From Haliscomenobacter sp. (GTDB taxonomy: Bacteria; Bacteroidota; Bacteroidia; Chitinophagales; Saprospiraceae), in assembly GCA_016713275.1 (NCBI GenBank), contig JADJPL010000007.1, positions 1 to 36,986 of the forward strand: a DNA stretch of 36,986 nucleotides, written 5' to 3'. Below, in pieces: positions 18,872-27,732 of this stretch. Each line of letters starts with the position of its first letter. Position 1 is the first letter of the stretch. A program made the translations under genes and the position numbers. The notes beneath the pieces are model-generated. The model searched no databases. It was not told the DNA's origin and saw nothing but the letters and a program-made list of their open reading frames with translations.

Positions 18872-21076
18872 AGCCCTGGAAAAAATGGCAGATTTTTCCC
18901 TTTGTACCGGCAATACGATTCGATGGATTGCGGCCCTACGTGTCTGCGCATGGTGGCCCAATACCACGGCCGGAGCTTTTCTGCAGTTTTTTTGCGCGCC
19001 CATTGCCATATCGACCGGGAGGGGGTCAGCCTCCGGGGAATAGGGAATGCAGCGGAAAAGATCGGGCTGCGGACACTTTCGGCCAAGATTCCGTTTAGAG
19101 GCGACCGGGAGGTTCCAGGTCTTCTACAAGCGCCTCTGCCTGTCATCGCGCATTGGCAACAACGCCATTTTGTAGTGGTTTTCCGGATCAGTAAAAAGTA
19201 CGTCTGGGTTGCCGATCCCGCCGGGCAAAAAGTCCGGCTTACCCACCCGGAGTTTTTGAAATCCTGGCTTTCCGACGGTCAGCGTGGGGTAGCGATGCTT
19301 TTGGAACCCACTCCCAAATTCTATGAGGAAGATAGTGCGGTAGAAAAACAAAAAGGCTTTGGAGCGTTTCTGGCCTATTTACGCCCTCAAAGGCGGCTTC
19401 TGGCGCAACTAGGAATGGGGATGGGGCTCAGCGCTATCCTCACCCTTTTTGCCCCCTTTCTGACCCAGTCGGTAGTCGATAATGGCATCGCTTTGCGCGA
19501 CCTCCGCTTCATTCATTTGGTGCTTTTGGGCCAGCTTATGCTCTTCTTGGGGCAGATGGCTATTCGGTTTATTCAGGCATGGATCCTTTTGCACATCAGC
19601 AGCCATATCAACATCAGCTTGATTAGTGATTTCTTGAACAAACTGATGCGGCTGCCGCTGGGCTTTTTCGACAGCAAGATGACGGGGGATTTACTTCAGC
19701 GTATTGGCGATCACCGCCGGATCGAGTCCTTTTTGACGTCCTCCACCTTATCGGTGATTTTATCCGCGTTTAACCTGGTTATGTTTAGCGCGGTACTCGC
19801 CTGGTATTCCATCCCTATCTTCAGCATATTTGCCCTTTCCGCCGGTTTGTATTCCGGATGGATAGCCTATTTCCTAAAAAAGAGAAAAGAAGTCGATTAC
19901 CTTGCCTTCCGACATAGTTCCCGCAACCAGGATGCGCTTCTAGAGATCATCCATGGGATGCCGGAGATCAAATTGCAGGGAAGCAGGCAAAAACGACGGG
20001 ATCTTTGGCTCGGCATCCAGCTCCAATTACTGCGGGCACAGATGCGAGGCCTTAGCATTTCCCAGTACCAGGAACTTGGGGGTCTTGGCATTAATCAGGT
20101 CAAAGATGTATTCATAACCTTCGTTGCCGCTACGGCGGTGATGGATGGAAAAATGACCCTCGGGATGATGCTGGCTGTACAATATATTGTGGGCCAGCTC
20201 AACGGCCCACTTCAGCAGCTTATCGGTTTTTTGCGCGCCTATCAGGATGCCCGGCTGAGTATGGAACGCCTCAGCGAAATGCACGATCACGAAAATGAAG
20301 ACGAACACGACGACCATAAAACAGATCAAGTACCCTCCCAAGGCGATCTTACATTACAAGGTGTTTCATTTCGTTACAACCCCTTGAGCGAATGGGTATT
20401 GGACGACCTCTACCTCACTATTCCCCGAGGTAAAGTGACTGCCATAGTTGGGGCCAGCGGTAGCGGCAAAACCACCCTGCTCAAATTGCTTTTGGGCTTT
20501 TACCTACCGGAGAAAGGAACGATAGCGATTGGTTCTACTCCGCTTCATCAAATCCAATCCGACGTATGGAGAGCGCATTGCGGGGCGGTGCTGCAGGATG
20601 GGTTTCTTTTTTCCGACACCATTGGCAATAACATAGCCGAAAGTAGCCTGTATCCGGATTCCGAACGTCTCAGCCAAGCAGTGCGTATGGCCAATATCCA
20701 GAATTTTATCGACTCCCTCCCCCTTGGTTTCTCTACAATGATCGGGGCCAGGGGGAATGGGGTGAGCCAAGGGCAGCGCCAGCGCTTGCTGATTGCCCGC
20801 GCCATATACAAAAAACCCGATTTTCTACTTTTCGACGAAGCTACCAACGCCCTGGACGCCAACAATGAAAAAGCCATCATAAATCAGCTCGAAGCCTTTT
20901 ACCAAGGCCGCACGGTGGTTATCGTAGCGCACCGGTTGAGCACCGTCCGCCATGCCCATCAGATTGTGGTACTGCACGAAGGGAAAATAACGGAACGAGG
21001 CACGCACGAGGAGCTTACCGGAAAGAAAGGAGCGTATTATACCTTGGTAAAAAATCAGTTAGAACTAGGAAAATAA
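18866..21076 (+). CDS. Peptidase C39-containing ABC exporter (bacteriocin/RiPP type)
   Basis: An intact gene of 736 codons with three domains. Residues 10-150 are a C39 cysteine peptidase (YDSMDCGPTCLRMVAQYHG, catalytic Cys22; RHFVVVF, His near 101; VADPAGQKV, Asp near 117) that cuts leaders after Gly-Gly. Residues 165-450 carry six membrane helices (LLAQLGMGMGLSAILTLFAP and others, with MTGDLLQRIGDHRRIESFL). Residues 490-736 are the nucleotide-binding domain: Walker A GASGSGKTTLLKLLLGF, signature VSQGQRQRLLIARA, Walker B FLLFDEATNALD, H-loop VAHRLSTVRHA. It exports and matures double-glycine peptides, and two such precursors lie downstream. It is followed after 27 bases by the HlyD-like adaptor. 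Its base composition is like the GC-richer flanks, unlike the AT-rich precursor and maturase genes. Confidence 0.95.
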   Translation: MASPGKNGRFFPLYRQYDSMDCGPTCLRMVAQYHGRSFSAVFLRAHCHIDREGVSLRGIGNAAEKIGLRTLSAKIPFRGDREVPGLLQAPLPVIAHWQQRHFVVVFRISKKYVWVADPAGQKVRLTHPEFLKSWLSDGQRGVAMLLEPTPKFYEEDSAVEKQKGFGAFLAYLRPQRRLLAQLGMGMGLSAILTLFAPFLTQSVVDNGIALRDLRFIHLVLLGQLMLFLGQMAIRFIQAWILLHISSHINISLISDFLNKLMRLPLGFFDSKMTGDLLQRIGDHRRIESFLTSSTLSVILSAFNLVMFSAVLAWYSIPIFSIFALSAGLYSGWIAYFLKKRKEVDYLAFRHSSRNQDALLEIIHGMPEIKLQGSRQKRRDLWLGIQLQLLRAQMRGLSISQYQELGGLGINQVKDVFITFVAATAVMDGKMTLGMMLAVQYIVGQLNGPLQQLIGFLRAYQDARLSMERLSEMHDHENEDEHDDHKTDQVPSQGDLTLQGVSFRYNPLSEWVLDDLYLTIPRGKVTAIVGASGSGKTTLLKLLLGFYLPEKGTIAIGSTPLHQIQSDVWRAHCGAVLQDGFLFSDTIGNNIAESSLYPDSERLSQAVRMANIQNFIDSLPLGFSTMIGARGNGVSQGQRQRLLIARAIYKKPDFLLFDEATNALDANNEKAIINQLEAFYQGRTVVIVAHRLSTVRHAHQIVVLHEGKITERGTHEELTGKKGAYYTLVKNQLELGK

Positions 21077-21103
21077 GCAATTATTCAAAATCAACATCAG
21101 GCC

Positions 21104-22386
21104 ATGCCCTCCAATCACCCTCCAGATTCTGAATTGCTACAGGACTTTTTAACTACGCCGCCTGGCTGGTTATTGCGCTCGGGTATGGGAGTGCTCTTCA
21201 GCATGGCGGTTGCAGGGTTTGCCATGACCTGGTTTATTCGCTATCCCGACCAGCTTGAGGCGACGGCAACTGTGCGTACCAGCCAGGCTCCGGTAGACAT
21301 CTTCGCTCCTGGGGGCGGAAGAATAGATACCTTTCTTTCTGAGGATCAGCAGTTTGTTCGGCAGGGACAAGGCTTGTGTATGGTACAAAACGCCGCAAAG
21401 CTGTCTGATATAATCAAACTGGAACGCCTGATTTCGGGAGGACACCCCGCAATTCAGCCCGAGAATCAGAACTTGCAACTAGGAGAAATACAATCGATAT
21501 ACGCCGCCTGGTTGCTGGCAAAAGAAAACCTCTATGAGTTTACCCGCCAAGCGTATACTTCCGGAGCAAATACGCGCATTGAAAAGGAAGTGGCTGCGGC
21601 AGAAGAACTGTCGCAAGCGCTTCAAAGAAGAAAAAGCGTTGCATCAAGAGGAGCTGGCTTTGGCGGCAGCTGAATACGAACGCAGCCGGAAACTTCACCT
21701 TCAGCACGTCATCAGCGACCAAGAGCGGGAAGCTCAAAAGACGAAATGGCTGCAAGCTCGCCGTTACGCGCAATCCATGGAGGAGGAGGCGATCCAAAAA
21801 TCGGATCCGGTCCGGCCAATTGCGCACCCAGCAGGCCAACCTTATGGCCGAACGCCAGATGGGCATGGAAGAGCGCACCCGAAGCCTGCAACAAGCGACC
21901 CTGCAAGTAAAGGGAGCAATTGACCAGTGGCGGCACCAATACGTGCTCACCGCCCCGATCGACGGGATGCTTTCCTGGAAAACGGGGGTTTCGGAAGGCC
22001 AGTATCTCCCGGGAGGGGCGTCCCCTGGAACGATAATCCCTGCCCAAGGGCTCGGCCTGGTTGCCATGTGCGCCATTCCGGTTGCCGGCGCGGGGAGGGT
22101 CCGGCCGGGCAATCAGGTGCTGGTCGATCTGGACGCGTTTCCTCCCGAAGAATTTGGCCGCCTGGAAGGCAAAGTGAAGACCATTGCCCGGCTTCCGGAT
22201 GCCAACCGGGAGGGGGCATTTTTTTATCAGATCGAAGCCGCCCTGCCGGATACCCTGCGCACGAGCTATGGCAAGATCCTTCCCTTTCGGCAAAACATGA
22301 CCGGGACGGCCCGAATATTCACCAAGGATCGCCGGCTGCTCGAAAGGCTGCTGGGAAAAATTCTGGAGAAAATGGATCGTTTTTAA
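21104..22386 (+). CDS. HlyD-family secretion adaptor, frameshifted
   Basis: The periplasmic adaptor that joins a peptide ABC exporter to an outer-membrane channel. The start is MPSNHPPDSELLQDFLTTPP, then one membrane helix (MGVLFSMAVAGFAMTWFI). The biotinyl-lipoyl half motif is ATVRTSQAPVDIFAPGGGRI. A coiled-coil stretch spans residues 110-270 (EYERSRKLHLQHVISDQERE, NLMAERQMGMEERTRSLQQA). The returning barrel is YVLTAPIDGMLSW with GQYLPGG. It ends TARIFTKDRRLLERLLGKIL. Two frame changes (near 21620 and 21800) split it into three pieces; together they give about 427 residues, a normal size. The 27-base gap to the exporter supports an operon. Confidence 0.88.
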
Positions 22387-22435
22387 AAAAGAATCCAAGC
22401 CTGTTTGCATTATAGTAACCGAAATTGGACCCAGC

Positions 22436-22759
22436 ATGTCGAACAAATTTTTTGAAACCCTCCAAACGCTCGAACGCCTCGACGGCCTTATCCGCCGCAA
22501 AGCTACCGGCAAACCGGGAGCGCTCGCCCAACGGCTTGGGATCAGTGAGCGGCAGGTGTACAAGCTGGTATCTGCTTTGCGCGAACTCGGCGCCCCGGTG
22601 GTCTATTGCAACAAACGGGAAACGTACTACTACACCCAAGAAGTCGAGTTTCGCCGCGAGTTGTTTGTGCTGAAGGATGATGCGGACAAAATCAAGGGAG
22701 GCGAAACTTTTTTGGAAAAAGTTGGGTCACTGCAGGATTTTTGCAGTGGGGAGGAGTAG
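22436..22759 (+). CDS. Small HTH DNA-binding protein, copy 1
   Basis: An intact gene of 107 codons. Residues 15-55 form a winged-helix/HTH (FETLQTLERLDGLIRRKATG, ALAQRLGISERQVYKLVSAL) of the HTH_11 type. A wing follows (ELGAPVVYCNKRETYYYTQE), then a short C-terminus. It lies between the HlyD-like gene and the first precursor peptide, 88 bases before the latter, and a truncated copy occupies the same place before the second precursor. I infer that it regulates the precursor or the cluster; this is not shown by the sequence. Confidence 0.75.
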   Translation: MSNKFFETLQTLERLDGLIRRKATGKPGALAQRLGISERQVYKLVSALRELGAPVVYCNKRETYYYTQEVEFRRELFVLKDDADKIKGGETFLEKVGSLQDFCSGEE

Positions 22760-22764
22760 ATTTG
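22757..22764 (+). promoter_or_regulatory. -7-like box before precursor 1
   Basis: TAGATTTG matches the TAnnTTTG consensus and overlaps the stop of the HTH gene, about 83 bases before the precursor ATG. The matching spot behind the second HTH copy reads GATATTTG. No properly spaced -33 element is seen, so this is weak. Confidence 0.3.
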
Positions 22765-22847
22765 AAACGCAAATTTGCCGAATCAGCTGAATGGGGGATA
22801 CCGAAAACCCAATTAATAGAGTAGGTTAACAATTTAATTTTAACAAA

Positions 22848-23075
22848 ATGAAGAAGTTGATATTAGAGAAGTTTTCACAGTTTAAATTAACAAAAAGATC
22901 TATGAAATCTATTAAAGGCGGCATCACGCCAGTTGGTTGCAAAACAATAAGTTGCGACATGAATGACTATAATTTAGGGTCCGTCTCAGTTGATGAAGAA
23001 TGTCCAACGAACTCTGAACAATTACGAATTTGTAAGGAATTTTACCCACTTACAAACAATACTTTATGTGGTTGA
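22848..23075 (+). CDS. Double-glycine RiPP precursor peptide 1
   Basis: An intact gene of 75 codons with a leader and core. The leader MKKLILEKFSQFKLTKRSMK plus SIKGG matches the Bacteroidota GG-leader pattern (KKL...F....L....M..IKGG), with the cut expected after Gly26. The core of about 49 residues starts ITPVGCKTISCDMNDYNLG and contains five cysteines, several Asp/Glu and Ser/Thr, and ends NNTLCG. Ester or amide links between acidic and hydroxyl or lysine side chains are what graspetide ATP-grasp enzymes make. The cysteines fit the disulfide genes that follow. It is the start of the AT-rich part of the cluster. Lanthionine chemistry is unlikely because no LanB/LanM/LanC genes are seen. Confidence 0.8.
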   Translation: MKKLILEKFSQFKLTKRSMKSIKGGITPVGCKTISCDMNDYNLGSVSVDEECPTNSEQLRICKEFYPLTNNTLCG

Positions 23076-23188
23076 CATCCTTCCTTCTATAGGCCTTGTG
23101 CATAAAAGTTGGTGAAAATTTGCAACCTACCCCAAAAATTTCGTTCCATATGTTCAATGCCTGGAAAAGGTAGTATTTCAAAAATAAG

Positions 23189-23256
23189 TACTGAGCTCCG
23201 CCAAATTTTGTGCATAAATTTCGGGAATGATGCACAAAATTTGGCGGAGTTCAGTA
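23189..23256. repeat. 27-bp inverted repeat (26/27) between precursor 1 and the TlpA gene
   Basis: Arm 1 is 23189-23215 and arm 2 is 23230-23256, with a 14-base loop. The core shared sequence is CCGCCAAATTTTGTGCAT and its complement. A further AAATTTTGTGC stands at 23261-23271. It ends 16 bases before the next ATG. It could stop transcription after the highly expressed precursor gene, be an RNA structure, or be a mobile-element end. Confidence 0.7.
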
Positions 23257-23272
23257 TAAAAAATTTTGTGCC

Positions 23273-24657
23273 ATGATGAAAGGGGGAATATATCTAACCT
23301 TTGTTTTCTGGTTGTCAACTTTCTGTATTTCAAAAAGTTTAGGTAATAATATAACAATTAGAGGAAAATTAGAGGATTGCTATTTTAGTGTCATAGAATT
23401 GAAGAAATACGATTTCTTTTTGCAACGAAATTCTTTATATGAAGAAGCTACAATATTAAAAGATTCTACTTTTGTTTTTAGACTATCACAAAACAAACCT
23501 ACATTCGTCTCATTGTTAAACAACCTGATTTGGATTACTCCGGGCGATTCGGTATATTTAGTTTGTAGTTTAAATGAAATTATAAGTTGCACAGGTAGTA
23601 ACTCTGGCAATTATATTATTGCATCAAAAATCAAGAATAGATACACCTTACCAATACTCAGCAAAAACAATGATCTTTTTGATTTTGTTGAGAACATAGA
23701 ATTGATCTTTGAAAAAAGATTTAATTATATGAAAGAATTATTTAAAAGGATAGAAACGACTCCTTGTTTTCAAATAAATTTATTTAAGGAGTTGCAATTT
23801 GAATTAATTGGAAATAAACTTGGTCTAGCACTTGTTGATGAATCTTTAGAAGATTTACTTTTAAAAAAATGAACCTTACAGAAGATACATTTAATGACGA
23901 AGATGGTTTTAACACAATTTCTTTGGCACAGCTCTCAGTTTTTTTTTATTTAATAAGATCAAAATCATTACTCGTAAATGCCTTGAATGATAAAATAAAA
24001 TTGGATATAGAGTGTAAATTCATAGATGATCACTATAGTGCCAGCTCTAATGAAGCCCTTAAGGTATTTGTATTAAAAAAATATGTTTTAGGGATAAGCA
24101 GAAACTTTTTATGCTGCTGTAGATTCAATTTTACAAATAGAAAATATTAGAATCAAGCACCCGGTGTATAAGGGTGAGCTTGAAAACATATATAACCTAT
24201 TCCACTTAACAAATGCAAGTATTCCAGACAACGTACTTAGTAGCGAGATAATTGACATCAATAATAAAAGCATATCGATAAAAGATTTATTTTCCCTACA
24301 TGAAGGCAAAGCTATTGTTTTGATTTTTGGGCAACATGGTGTGAACCTTGTAGAGGCGAAAATGTGTTCCTGAATGACCTCAGAGAAAAAATAGATAGCA
24401 GCAAAGTTGTATTTATTTCGATCTCGATTGACGATAATTTTGCTAAGTGGGAAAAGGGGCTTGTCAATCACTTTTTCAATAGAATGACATATTTTATCGG
24501 AAATAAACAAAGTGCGCTACTTAGATATTTAAAAGTTACATCCATCCCGAGGTATGTAATATTTAATAAAAATAAAAATTTAGCTTTATTTAAAGCGCCT
24601 CGCCCAAGCAATCAAAATAAGCTATACGAAATTATAAATGAGATTATCAATCAATAA
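23273..24657 (+). CDS. TlpA-like thiol-disulfide oxidoreductase in the RiPP cluster, frameshifted
   Basis: A signal peptide (IYLTFVFWLSTFCISKSLG) is followed by a beta-rich N-terminal region (ITIRGKLEDCYFSVIELKKY, FVSLLNNLIWITPGDSVYL), as in Bacteroidota TlpA proteins with a DUF4369-like part. The frame changes in a run of A at about 23870, near 24085 and near 24330. In the corrected last part the active site reads IFWATWCEPCRGEN, then VVFISISIDDNFAKWEKGL and TSIPRYVIFNKNKNLALF, with the cis-Pro in SIP. About 460 residues in all. Without correction the active site is invisible. The ATGA at 23869 could also be a real gene overlap, but the A-run and the family layout favour one gene. It probably acts on cysteine-containing exported peptide or on the VKOR partner. 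Confidence 0.75.
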
Positions 24658-24702
24658 AAAAATCTCTAAGAATAAGCCCCAATTGCCAATTCCTTTGCCA
24701 AA

Positions 24703-26338
24703 ATGCAACACCTAAATATGTTAAAACTTTTTTTTTTCAAACTCTAATAAGTCAGACAATGTCCTTGAAACGGCTTATTATCTGCTTAGGAATATACTAG
24801 ATTTTGTTGTAGATAAGCGAGATTTAAAAGAACTTTTTTTTTTCGCATCCCTACTATCCTAGCTTGTTTTCCATCCACGAGGTGTTGAAAACTTATCGGG
24901 TGGAAAATCTTTGCATTCAAATTCCACTTGAAAAACTATCAGAGTTGCCTTGTCCATTTATTGCACATTTAAAAATAGGAAATGGACAATTTTCTATTGT
25001 TGAAAACGCCAGTGGAGACTGGGTAATTCGCCGGGGCATTAAAAATCGAAAAATAAAAGAAGGACTAGAAGAATTTCTCAAAGTTTGGTCAGGTGCAGCA
25101 TTAATTTTAGACTGGCAAAACATCCAGCTTTGCAAAGGATCCATCATACAAAAATTACACTTCCAATTTGGTGAAAACAAACAGGATTTTGCCAAGATAG
25201 GCTTAATTTTGTCCTTGCAAATATTCATCATTGGGCTATTCTTTTTCAACCCATGGCTTGTTTTACCTTTTTGCTAATTGTCAAAATATTTGGCATTATT
25301 GTCTGCTTCATTTTAGTATTAGATCAATTGAGTCCTCAAAACCAACTGGCCACCAAATTCTGTCAGGCCATCAGCAGGAAAAGGAAATGTGACAATCTGC
25401 TCAAAAGCAAATCCGCAAACTTTTTTGGGCTGATCAGTTGGTCAGAACTGGGTTTGTTGTATTTCATCGGAGGTATTGGTGCCCTTTTAAGCCTCAAGCA
25501 AGCCTATTTTTCCAATCCTATCGTACATGTTTTGAGTTGGATAACGCTGGTTTATTCAATGTGGTCGCTTTATCACCAGGCATTTAAAGCAAAACAATGG
25601 TGCCCATTTTGTTTGCTGGTGTTAGTGCTTTTTGTAGTTGAATTTGTCGCCATTATCCTGACTTTCATGCCCTTGGAGCCTATGATTGGTTCGGATAGTT
25701 TATTTTTATACACCTCGTTTGCCATTCCGTTTTTCCTCTGGCTTTTGTTGAAGCCATCCATAAAAAAAGCCTTTGCTTATGATGCGCTTTGGTCAAAATT
25801 GGCGTCAATTAAGCGAAATCCAGAGTTATTTCAGGCTGCATTACAGGAAGAAGCTGCATTACCTCCACTGCCGGCCTTCTCTTTTATACCCAATTTCGGC
25901 GCTGCATCCGCCAAACATGAGGCTGTGTTAGTCACTAACCCCTGGTGTGGGGCCTGCGAAGTCGCCTTTAAGGAAATTGACAAACTCATTCAATCGGGAG
26001 CCTCACTCAAAACAAAGGTTATTTTCTGTGTTGGAGAAGCTGAAGATAGTGCAGTTTTTGATCAGGCTGTTCAGATGCTTGCTCATTGCCACCTAGGCAG
26101 GGATATACAAGCAATTTTTAGAGATTATTATAAATTACCAAAAGCTGCTTTTAATCAGAAATACCCTCTCGACTTGGAGGAAATGTTAATCGCAGAGGCA
26201 AAAACCTGGGCCAAAACACATTTCGAATGGTGCAATGCTGCTCAAATTAAATTTACCCCAACCCATTATCTTGATGGGCACCAGAAACCCAAAATGTATG
26301 AGTGGAATGATTTGCGTTTTCATTTGAGTGAGGATTAG
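24703..26338 (+). CDS. VKOR-thioredoxin fusion with degenerate C39-like N-terminus, frameshifted
   Basis: Three parts. (1) An N-terminal C39-like domain: SNKSDNVLETAYYLLRNILD, HPYYPSLFSIHEVL, LSELPCPFIAHLKIGNGQFS, LEEFLKVWSGAALIL. The catalytic Cys and His positions seem lost (VLETAYYLL; GQFS for HF). (2) A vitamin K epoxide reductase membrane domain: FCQAISRKRKCDNLL (loop cysteines), FFGLISWSELGLLYF, and KQWCPFCLLVLVLF with the CxxC. (3) A thioredoxin-like domain: VLVTNPWCGACEVAFKEIDK and KFTPTHYLDG. Together these make a self-contained disulfide-forming enzyme using quinone. Frame changes fall in the T-runs near 24730 and 24845 and near 25270. The start is placed at the ATG at 24703 but is uncertain. 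Such fusions occur near RiPP clusters in Bacteroidota. Confidence 0.85.
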
Positions 26339-26429
26339 CCCTGTGGGAGAAAAGACATAGACCGAACTTGAAAGTTCCATGAAACCCTTTGGGTGCATAT
26401 AGACGTTGCCTATGTGAGCCTGCTTACTC

Positions 26430-26740
26430 TTCTATTTCGGCCTCTTAACGGAAGCCGTTGGGCACTGCGGCTTGGAACCAGCGAGCGGCAAGTATACAAC
26501 CTTTTATCTGCCCTGCGCGAGCTCGGCGCTCCGGTGGCCTATTGCAACACACGGGAAACCTATTACTACGCCCGTGAAGTTGAATTTCACAGCGAGCTGT
26601 TTGTGTTGAAGGATGATGCGGATAAAATCAAGGGAGGCGAAATTTTTTTGGAAAAATTTTGGATACTGCAGGATTTTTGCAGTGGCTTAGTTGATATTTG
26701 TACCATCAGCTGTCAGGGGATTGCCGAAAACCCTGCCTAA
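26430..26740 (+). pseudogene. Truncated second copy of the HTH gene
   Basis: From about 26460 the protein follows the HTH gene at 22436: LGTSERQVYNLLSALRELGA, YCNTRETYYYAREVEFHSEL, LKDDADKIKGGEIFLEKF, LQDFCSG. The N-terminal helix and part of the HTH (the ATGKPGALAQ part) are missing or scrambled, and the C-terminus is extended. Its GC content is much higher than the genes around it but like copy 1, so it seems to have been copied in together with the DNA ahead of the second precursor. Downstream bases also resemble those after copy 1 (ATCAGCTG, CCGAAAACCC). Confidence 0.7.
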
Positions 26741-26792
26741 ACACCGGATGGGCGAATGAAAAGCGAGTAGGCATAAAACAATTCCTTTCATA

Positions 26793-27030
26793 ATGGAAAC
26801 GACTAAATTATCACTACAAGATTTTAAGGATTTTCAGGTTTCCAAAGATCCACGTTGTCAAGGGCGGTGTAATCGGTTCAAATGGAATAATCACCGGCTC
26901 TGGAGTCGGTACGGTTGACCTCGAATGGGAAAGCGGCCACATAGAGTGTGACGTTTCAACACAAGGTCTAGGGTGGGGAGCAGGTTGGGATGGAACTGGA
27001 GAAGATCCTTATGTTGGAAAGCATTTCTAA
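26793..27030 (+). CDS. Double-glycine RiPP precursor peptide 2, frameshifted
   Basis: From the ATG at 26793 the leader is METTKLSLQDFKDFQVSK. With one base removed in the run at 26842-26846 it continues IHVVKGG, then the core VIGSNGIITGSGVGTVDLEW, ESGHIECDVSTQ and GLGWGAGWDGTGEDPYVGKH ending in Phe; stop at 27028-27030. The leader matches the KLSL.DF pattern of the Bacteroidota GG family. The core (about 53 residues) is Gly-rich, with clustered Asp/Glu, Thr/Ser and one Lys, as expected for graspetides, and one Cys. Without the shift the frame ends early (RYG stop) and loses the Gly-Gly site. It is followed by a terminator. Confidence 0.75.
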
Positions 27031-27043
27031 AAGTAACCACAAA

Positions 27044-27085
27044 TCCGCAGGAAACCAATTGGAGTTTCCTGCGGAAATTTTTTTT
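27044..27085 (+). terminator. Intrinsic terminator after precursor 2
   Basis: Perfect 12-bp arms TCCGCAGGAAAC (27044-27055) and GTTTCCTGCGGA (27064-27075) with an 8-base loop, then AA and eight T (27078-27085). It starts 13 bases after the precursor stop and lies before the next gene, so it should give more precursor message than maturase message. Confidence 0.85.
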
Positions 27086-27098
27086 AAAATGAATAGTG

Positions 27099-27722
27099 AT
27101 GAAATACATTAATTACATTTCGTTTTTCCTCGTCCTTTTTCTGGAATTTTCATTTTATGTTAGAGTCAAATCTCAATCAAGTACTTCAGAAGATTTTTCA
27201 GAATATTATTACCGAATTAGTCATTTGTCATTGGATTCGATGGTATTGACTTCAAACAATATCCTTGCTGCTAAGTGGCAAAGGGATTTAGACTTTTTGG
27301 ACGGCTACCTAATACCTACTTTTTCTGCAACGGACATTCACGGGAAGATCCAAAATATTACTTACAACGGCAATTTAACCCTTCTTAATTTCTGGTTTAT
27401 CGCATGTCCTCCTTGCATTGAGGAAATCCCTTTTCTAAACAAGATGCAAGATACGTACAAAGAAGAGCTGGAAGTTATTTCAATTTGCAGGGATGCAGAG
27501 CTAGAAATTATTGAGTTCATGATGGACCATCCAATAAGTTATACGGTCATTCCGGATGCTCGGAAAATAATTGAACACACATTTAGGATGTCATGGGGGT
27601 ATCCTAAAAACATCCTGATTGGTCCCGATGGAAAAGTATTGGCAATGACAAGAGGTTTTTTAGGGGTGGATGACCCGAATTATAAAAAAATTGAGCACCT
27701 AATATTGAAATACACCAGATGA
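27099..27722 (+). CDS. TlpA-like thioredoxin-fold protein
   Basis: An intact gene of 207 codons (ATG at 27099; a GTG lies one codon upstream). It has a signal peptide or membrane anchor (MKYINYISFFLVLFLEFSFY). The domain proper reads IPTFSATDIHGKIQNITYNG, LLNFWFIACPPCIEEIPFLN with the CPPC active site, LEVISICRDAEL, and GYPKNILIGPDGKVLAMTRG with the cis-Pro in YP. This is the TlpA/ResA fold, acting outside the cytoplasm. It is the second TlpA-like gene of the cluster and ends 10 bases before gwsG, so it likely belongs to the maturase operon. Confidence 0.85.
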   Translation: MKYINYISFFLVLFLEFSFYVRVKSQSSTSEDFSEYYYRISHLSLDSMVLTSNNILAAKWQRDLDFLDGYLIPTFSATDIHGKIQNITYNGNLTLLNFWFIACPPCIEEIPFLNKMQDTYKEELEVISICRDAELEIIEFMMDHPISYTVIPDARKIIEHTFRMSWGYPKNILIGPDGKVLAMTRGFLGVDDPNYKKIEHLILKYTR

Positions 27723-27732
27723 TAGCACCACT

